Made by a program: the position numbers and the translations under genes. The notes beneath the pieces were generated by a model. It saw nothing but the letters and a program-made list of their open reading frames with translations. It searched no databases and had not been told where the DNA came from. DNA of 64,000 bases. Source: Betaproteobacteria bacterium (GTDB lineage: Bacteria; Pseudomonadota; Gammaproteobacteria; Burkholderiales; Usitatibacteraceae). Shown piece by piece: positions 59,735 to 64,000 of this stretch. Numbering within the stretch: the stretch's first letter is position 1; each line of letters starts with the position of its first letter. The stretch is from positions 248,001-312,000 of the forward strand of contig JADKJU010000005.1 in the NCBI GenBank assembly GCA_016720855.1. Direction: 5' to 3'.

Positions 59735-61312
59735 ATGAAAGCCGCCTCCCTGTCGCTTCCCCGCCCCGGCCGTGCCGCGCTCGTCGTGGAGCGGGTGGAC
59801 GCGCTCTTCGACCGCGCCTTCGGCCAGCGCCTGAACCCGTGGCGGCATCTCGGCGCGCTCGGCTTCCTGTTCTTCTGGATCTGCTGCGCCTCGGGCATCT
59901 GGATCTACGTCGGCTACGACACCAGCACCCTCGGCGCGCACGAGAGCCTGGCCGCGATGGACCGCAACGAGTGGCCGCTTGGCGCGCTGGCGCGCGCGCT
60001 GCACCGCTACAGCGCCGACGCCCTCGTGGTGGTGACCGCGCTTCACCTCGCGCGGGAACTGGCGCGCCGGCACTACGCGGCGTTCCGCCTCTACGCGTGG
60101 CTCACCGGGCTCGTCGTCCTGGTGCTGATGTTCGCCGCCGGCATCGGCGGCTACTGGCTGCCCTGGGACCAGCTCGCGCAGTGGAGCCTCACGGCCACCA
60201 CGGAATGGTTCGACGCGCTGCCGGTCTTCGACGGCGCCCTGTCGCGCAACGTCATCGCCGGCAGCCAGGTGAACGACCGCTTCTTCTCCCTCCTCATCTT
60301 CCTGCACATCGGCCTGCCGCTCGCCATGCTCGGCGCGATGTGGGCGCACGTGCAGCGCGTGAGCCCCGCACGCACCAATCCGCCGGGCGCGCTGGGGTGG
60401 GGATCCCTCGCCATGCTGGCGGCGCTTTGCCTCGCCAAGCCCGTCTCGCTGATGCCTGCGGCCGACCTGGCTTTCCTGCCCGCCAGGATCCCCGTCGACT
60501 GGTTCTATCTCTTCCCGCACCCGCTCATGGCCTGGCTCGGACCCGACGGGCTGTGGTGGGCGACGGCCGCCTTTCTCGCGGGCCTCGCAACCCTGCCGTG
60601 GGCCACGCGCGTCGCGCGCGCACCGGCGGCCCGCGTGAGCCTGGCCAACTGCAACGGCTGTGCGCGCTGCTTCGCGGACTGCCCGTACGACGCGGTGGTG
60701 ATGGTGGCGCGCACCGACGCGCGTCCGCATCCGCGTCAGGCACAGGTGAACCCTGACCTGTGCGCGGGCTGCGGCATCTGCACCGGCGCCTGCCCATCGT
60801 CCACGCCGTTCCGCCGGGACGAGGCGCTGGTCACCGGCATCGACATGCCCTCCATGGCCATCGGCGAAATGCGCGACCGGCTGGAGGCGCGCACGGCTGC
60901 CCTCGTGGGCCGCCCGCGCATCGTGGTCTTCGGTTGCCGCTGGGGAGCGGATAGCGAAAGCCTCGCAGGGCCCTCCACCGCCGCGATCGAATTCGTCTGC
61001 GGCGCGATGCTGCCCCCCTCGTTCGTGGAATACGCGCTGCGCGCAGGGGCCGACGGCGTGCTCGTCGCCAGTTGCCGCGAAGGCGACTGCGAGTTCCGCA
61101 CCGGCGACCAGCTCATCGCTGCGCGGCTGGGCGCCGAGCGCAAGCCTGCATTGCGATCGAGCGTGGCGCGTGAGCGCGTCCGGCTGGTCCCCGCCGGGCG
61201 CACCGATACCGGATTCCTGCGCACGCAGCTCGATGCCTTCCGCGCGGACCTCGAACGACTCGAATCCCGCCATGCCTCACCCCCCAAACGCCAGGAGAAG
61301 CACCATGGCTAG
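59735..61312 (+). CDS. Cytochrome b - 2[4Fe-4S] ferredoxin - MvhD-like fusion
   Basis: A 525-residue protein. Residues 35-290 are a b6-type cytochrome b (His90/His104, His191/His205; GIGGYWLPWDQLAQ). Residues 302-356 are a bacterial ferredoxin with two four-cysteine sets: Cys306-x2-309-x2-312-x3-316 and Cys343-x2-346-x2-349-x3-353. Residues 380-500 resemble MvhD/FlpD, the [2Fe-2S] subunit that joins hydrogenase or formate dehydrogenase to heterodisulfide reductase: VVFGCRWGAD, EFVCGAMLPPSFVEYALRAGADGVLVASCREGDCEFRTGD. It could carry electrons between soluble low-potential donors and the heme b chain. Overlaps the next gene by eight bases. Confidence 0.85.
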   Translation: MKAASLSLPRPGRAALVVERVDALFDRAFGQRLNPWRHLGALGFLFFWICCASGIWIYVGYDTSTLGAHESLAAMDRNEWPLGALARALHRYSADALVVVTALHLARELARRHYAAFRLYAWLTGLVVLVLMFAAGIGGYWLPWDQLAQWSLTATTEWFDALPVFDGALSRNVIAGSQVNDRFFSLLIFLHIGLPLAMLGAMWAHVQRVSPARTNPPGALGWGSLAMLAALCLAKPVSLMPAADLAFLPARIPVDWFYLFPHPLMAWLGPDGLWWATAAFLAGLATLPWATRVARAPAARVSLANCNGCARCFADCPYDAVVMVARTDARPHPRQAQVNPDLCAGCGICTGACPSSTPFRRDEALVTGIDMPSMAIGEMRDRLEARTAALVGRPRIVVFGCRWGADSESLAGPSTAAIEFVCGAMLPPSFVEYALRAGADGVLVASCREGDCEFRTGDQLIAARLGAERKPALRSSVARERVRLVPAGRTDTGFLRTQLDAFRADLERLESRHASPPKRQEKHHG

Positions 61313-62732
61313 CCTTCACTCCGCCCATGCCCACTCCCTCGCTTCGGCTGCCGACCAATCGGCGAGCGGCACCACATTCGGGATCACCGTGGGGCGCGAC
61401 GCCTCCGCGCGCCTCGCGACCGGCTGGCTCGCGCTCGGCATCGCCGCGCTCGTCGGATCCGGCGTGTTCTCGCTCCTGCTCGTGCTCGCGCGCACGCCGG
61501 GGCTCAAGGAAATCTTCCCCGTCGCCGATTTCTTCCAGGTGGCGCTCGTCGCGCACGTGGACCTGTCGGTCCTCGTCTGGTTCCTTGCCTTCGCGGGCGT
61601 GCTGTGGAGCCTTGCGTGCGATGCCCGCGGCATCGCCGTGGGCTGGGTCGCCCTGGCGCTGTGCGCCGCCGGGACGCTGGCGCTTTGCGTGGCCCCGCTC
61701 GCGGGGAACGCGGTGCCGGTGCTGGCCAACTACATCCCCGTCATCGACAACGCCGCGTTCCTGGGCGGTCTTGCCGCCATCGGCGCCGGCGTCGCGCTTG
61801 CGGCGACGCGCACGTTCTGGGCGGCTCGCGCCTTTGCCCCGACCCTCGACGGCGAGTCGGCGCTACGCTGGGGAATCCTCGGATCGGCCGTCGCGACGGC
61901 CATTGCCCTGGCCGCCTTCGGCTGGTCGTGGATGGAGCTCTCGCCGCACCTCGAGCGCAAGGCCTACTACGAGCTGCTCTTCTGGGGCGGCGGCCACGTG
62001 CTGCAGTTCACGTGGACCCTGCTCATGCTCGCCGGCTGGCTGTGGCTTGCGAGCGCTCTGGGGCTGCGCCCGGCACTTTCGCCTCGCGTGACGCTTCTCG
62101 TCTTCACGATCGCGCTGGCCTGCGTGTTCGTCACCCCCGTCATCTACATCGCCCACCCGGTCGCCTCGGTGGAGCACCACAAGCTGCAAACCTGGCTCAT
62201 GCGTTTCGGCGGCGGGCTCGCGATCCCGCCGGTTCTCCTCGCGCTCCTGTGGGCGATGCGCAGCCTGCCATCCCTCGACGCGCAGAAGCGCCCGATCTTC
62301 GGGGCGCTCGCGGCCTCCATCGGGCTCTTCGCGGCCGGCGGCCTCATCGGCTTTGCCATCAGCGGGGCCAACGTGAAGATCCCGGCGCACTATCACGGCT
62401 GCATCGTCGGGGTGACGCTCGCGTTCATGGGACTGGCCTACCACCTCCTGCCGCAGCTCGGTTTCGCCGCGCCGCGCTCGCGTCTGGCCGCGTGGCAGCC
62501 CTGGCTCTACGGCGGAGGGCAGCTCGCGCACATCGTGGGCCTGGTGTGGTCGGGCGGATACGGCGTTGAACGCAAGGTGGCGGGCGCCGCGCAGGTGCTG
62601 CGCACGCCGCAGGAGGTGGCGGGCATGGGGCTCATGGGCCTGGGCGGCCTGGTAGCGATCCTGGGCGGCCTCGCGTTCGTGATCGTCGTGATCGGCGCCC
62701 TGCGTCGTCCCGCCGGCGCCGAGACCGCCTGA
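61305..62732 (+). CDS. Divergent heme-copper oxidase/NO reductase subunit I-like protein
   Basis: A 475-residue protein with about 12 helices. All heme and copper ligand positions of the superfamily are filled: His84 (LVAHVDLSVLVWFLAF), His231 (FWGGGHVLQFTWT), His291-292 (VASVEHHKLQTW), and His362/His364 (IPAHYHGCIVGVTLAFMG). The residue four after the CuB His is Phe and three after is Gln, so no cross-linked Tyr exists there. WGGGHVLQ is typical of NO-reductase-like or otherwise divergent subgroups (I recall Gln here in the eNOR group, uncertain). It seems to be a second terminal enzyme in the same operon. Confidence 0.75.
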   Translation: MASLHSAHAHSLASAADQSASGTTFGITVGRDASARLATGWLALGIAALVGSGVFSLLLVLARTPGLKEIFPVADFFQVALVAHVDLSVLVWFLAFAGVLWSLACDARGIAVGWVALALCAAGTLALCVAPLAGNAVPVLANYIPVIDNAAFLGGLAAIGAGVALAATRTFWAARAFAPTLDGESALRWGILGSAVATAIALAAFGWSWMELSPHLERKAYYELLFWGGGHVLQFTWTLLMLAGWLWLASALGLRPALSPRVTLLVFTIALACVFVTPVIYIAHPVASVEHHKLQTWLMRFGGGLAIPPVLLALLWAMRSLPSLDAQKRPIFGALAASIGLFAAGGLIGFAISGANVKIPAHYHGCIVGVTLAFMGLAYHLLPQLGFAAPRSRLAAWQPWLYGGGQLAHIVGLVWSGGYGVERKVAGAAQVLRTPQEVAGMGLMGLGGLVAILGGLAFVIVVIGALRRPAGAETA

Positions 62733-62743
62733 GCGCACCGGTC

Positions 62744-63544
62744 ATGACGCGCGAAGAGCGCATGCTTTCCGCGACCGCGGCCGCATGCGCGGCGCTGGTC
62801 TTCATCATCGTCGCTGCCAGCGCCTGGCTGAGGCTCGTGGCCGTGCCCTGTCCGCCGGCAGGGTGCGAGGGATTCACGCTCACCGATGCCGTGCGCCTCG
62901 CGCACCGCGTGGCCGCCATGGGCGTGACGGTCCTGGCCCTCGTCATCATCGCGCTGGCGTGGAAGGCGCCCCGGCGCTGGGGCCTGCGCATCGCCGCGGC
63001 CATCCTCTTCGGCCTCGTGGCCGCGCTCGCCGTCATCGGCCGCCGGTCGGCGGGAGCCGCCCCGCCCGAGGTGATGCTCGCCAACCTGCTGGGGGGCCTC
63101 ACGCTTCTTGCGGTCTCCGTGGCCCTGGCCGTCGCCCCGCGCCAGCCGCGGGGACGGATCGCACTCCCCTTCGCTGCCGCAGCGTTGCTGTTCGCCGTGT
63201 CCACAGGGACGGGGGGCCTGCTGGTCATGGCACCGCCGGCCGACACCGCGTCGCTGGGCCTCGCCCATCGCGCCCTTTCCTGGGCCACCCTGGCGGGCTG
63301 GGGGCTGCTGGCGTTCGCAAGCGCACCCCCGGCCGGTGTACGTGCGGCAACGCGCCTCGCCGCCGCGCTCATGGCGCTTCAGGTCCTGCTCGCGCTGTCG
63401 TTGCCCGCCGGGCCACTGGCGCGTTGGCTTCACAACCTGCTCACGTCCGCGGCGCTTCTCCCCGTCATTGCTGCAGCGCTGTCCTGCCGGGCCCCCTTGC
63501 GCCCCGATCCCGCGCACCCCGAACGCCTGCCTGCCGGATCCTGA
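62744..63544 (+). CDS. CtaA-like membrane protein, short form
   Basis: A 266-residue protein with seven or eight helices. LAHRVAAMGVTVLALVIIALA near residue 50 and LGLAHRALSWATLAGWGLLAF near residue 190 repeat the xxHR motif of heme A synthases, and TRLAAALMALQVLLAL follows. VPCPPAGCEGF near residue 35 is a cysteine pair as found in Bacillus-type CtaA. Compared with ctaA at 51833 (355 residues) the second half is reduced. It could be a second heme A synthase serving the divergent oxidase or a heme-binding relative. Confidence 0.65.
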   Translation: MTREERMLSATAAACAALVFIIVAASAWLRLVAVPCPPAGCEGFTLTDAVRLAHRVAAMGVTVLALVIIALAWKAPRRWGLRIAAAILFGLVAALAVIGRRSAGAAPPEVMLANLLGGLTLLAVSVALAVAPRQPRGRIALPFAAAALLFAVSTGTGGLLVMAPPADTASLGLAHRALSWATLAGWGLLAFASAPPAGVRAATRLAAALMALQVLLALSLPAGPLARWLHNLLTSAALLPVIAAALSCRAPLRPDPAHPERLPAGS

Positions 63545-63595
63545 GCGGCAGCCGGGTTATCATGGGCGCTCCCAACGCCCTGTGCCCATCCCTTC

Positions 63596-64000
63596 ATGCA
63601 GCCCGGAGAACCGCGCTCACGCGGGCCCGACATCCCGGTCGAGCAATTCCTCGTCAACCTGCCGCTCTTCAGCGATCTCACGCCCGAGGAGATCCAGCGC
63701 GTCGCGGGCGGCACTCGCCGCATCTACGCGACCAAGGGCGAGACGCTTTTCACGCGAGGCGACCGTTGCGAGGGCTTCCACGTCGTCCTCTACGGGCAGG
63801 TGAAGCTCTTCGTCACTTCACCCCAGGGCTCCGAGAAGGTGATCGAGATCATGGGCCCGGGCATCTCGTTCGGCGAGGCGGTCCTCTTCATGGACATCCC
63901 CTACCCCGTCTCGGCGCAGGCGCTCAAGGATTCGCTCCTGCTGCACGTCTCCAAGAGCCTCGTCTCGGAGGAGATCGTGCGCGATCCCCGCTTCGCGAGG
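63596..64000 (+). CDS. Crp/Fnr-family regulator, Dnr-like (3' end outside window)
   Basis: The first 135 residues of a Crp/Fnr regulator; the frame stays open to the window end. The cNMP-binding domain is clear: FLVNLPLFSDLTPEEIQRVAGGTRRIYATKGETLFTRGD, GFHVVLYGQVKLFVTSPQGSEKVIEIMGPGISFGEAVLFMDIPYPVSAQALKDSLLLHV. The N-terminus has no four-cysteine iron-sulfur cluster as in Fnr, so it resembles the Dnr/NnrR type that senses NO through heme, or a cyclic nucleotide regulator. It follows the respiratory cluster and probably controls it through the TTG-N8-CAA box at 52954. Confidence 0.85.
   Translation, partial: MQPGEPRSRGPDIPVEQFLVNLPLFSDLTPEEIQRVAGGTRRIYATKGETLFTRGDRCEGFHVVLYGQVKLFVTSPQGSEKVIEIMGPGISFGEAVLFMDIPYPVSAQALKDSLLLHVSKSLVSEEIVRDPRFAR

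Noticed and set aside
1..64000. tRNA, rRNA, riboswitch or CRISPR array
   Set aside because: None recognised while reading; gaps are short and show no cloverleaf, rRNA or regular repeat-spacer pattern. A covariance-model scan would be decisive.

Overview
The window is high-GC DNA that reads like a betaproteobacterial chromosome. The order dapA-bamC-MBL hydrolase, the mutS tail, the RoxA cupin oxygenase, SlyD/Bcp and the aminoethylphosphonate (AEP) gene set all fit that group, but the species cannot be named from sequence alone. No rRNA, tRNA or CRISPR array was seen. Genes are packed tightly, many with ATGA or GTGA overlaps. The only stretch over 300 bases without a normal gene, besides the insertion sequence, is 28215-28656, which holds a gene remnant and a hairpin.

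Layout. 1-4.5 kb: housekeeping and small genes (mutS end, phosphoesterase lipoprotein, slyD, bcp, roxA, a frameshifted lipoprotein with a clear terminator). 4.57-5.89 kb: an IS4-family element with intact transposase, terminal inverted repeats and a target duplication, inserted in a palindrome. 5.9-9.4 kb: MBL hydrolase, bamC, dapA and a methyltransferase on the minus strand.

9.4-37.6 kb is a large phosphonate catabolism island. The minus-strand array holds an FAD oxidoreductase, alanine dehydrogenase, phnX, phnW, an AEP ABC transporter (phnU/T/S), two phosphodiesterase-type hydrolases, a Dpp/Opp-type ABC importer, a DctPQM TRAP transporter, a remnant of a sulfatase-like gene, an aldehyde and an alcohol dehydrogenase, and phnA. 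Divergent from phnA run a LysR regulator, a GntR regulator, phnY and a Na/Pi cotransporter. The locus therefore encodes both known routes from phosphonoacetaldehyde to phosphate: direct hydrolysis by PhnX, or oxidation by PhnY and hydrolysis by PhnA. Alanine dehydrogenase can regenerate the pyruvate used by PhnW.

37.6-49.2 kb: a TAXI-type TRAP transporter; a glutamine-synthetase-like ligase, PuuD-like amidotransferase, aldehyde dehydrogenase and frameshifted iron alcohol dehydrogenase that suggest gamma-glutamylated amine catabolism; and an odd pair made of a shortened pyruvate-phosphate-dikinase-like protein and a large protein with a PhoU/DUF47-like C-terminus. 49.2-51.8 kb: small secreted protein, MarC, an SDR-fold protein that has lost its catalytic residues, and a hemerythrin-like protein.

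51.8-64 kb is the most unusual part: a respiratory gene cluster with heme A synthase, a CuA subunit II and heme-copper subunit I lacking the usual cross-linked tyrosine (as in NO-reductase-like sNOR enzymes), CtaB, Sco/SenC, a cytochrome b-[2Fe-2S]-FNR triple fusion, a cytochrome b-2[4Fe-4S]-MvhD fusion, a second divergent heme-copper subunit I, a short CtaA-like protein and a Crp/Fnr regulator cut by the window end. A near-ideal Fnr/Dnr/NnrR box (TTG-N8-CAA) sits at class II distance from a -10 element upstream of this operon. My main hypothesis is an NO- or low-oxygen-induced respiratory system with two soluble-donor input modules.
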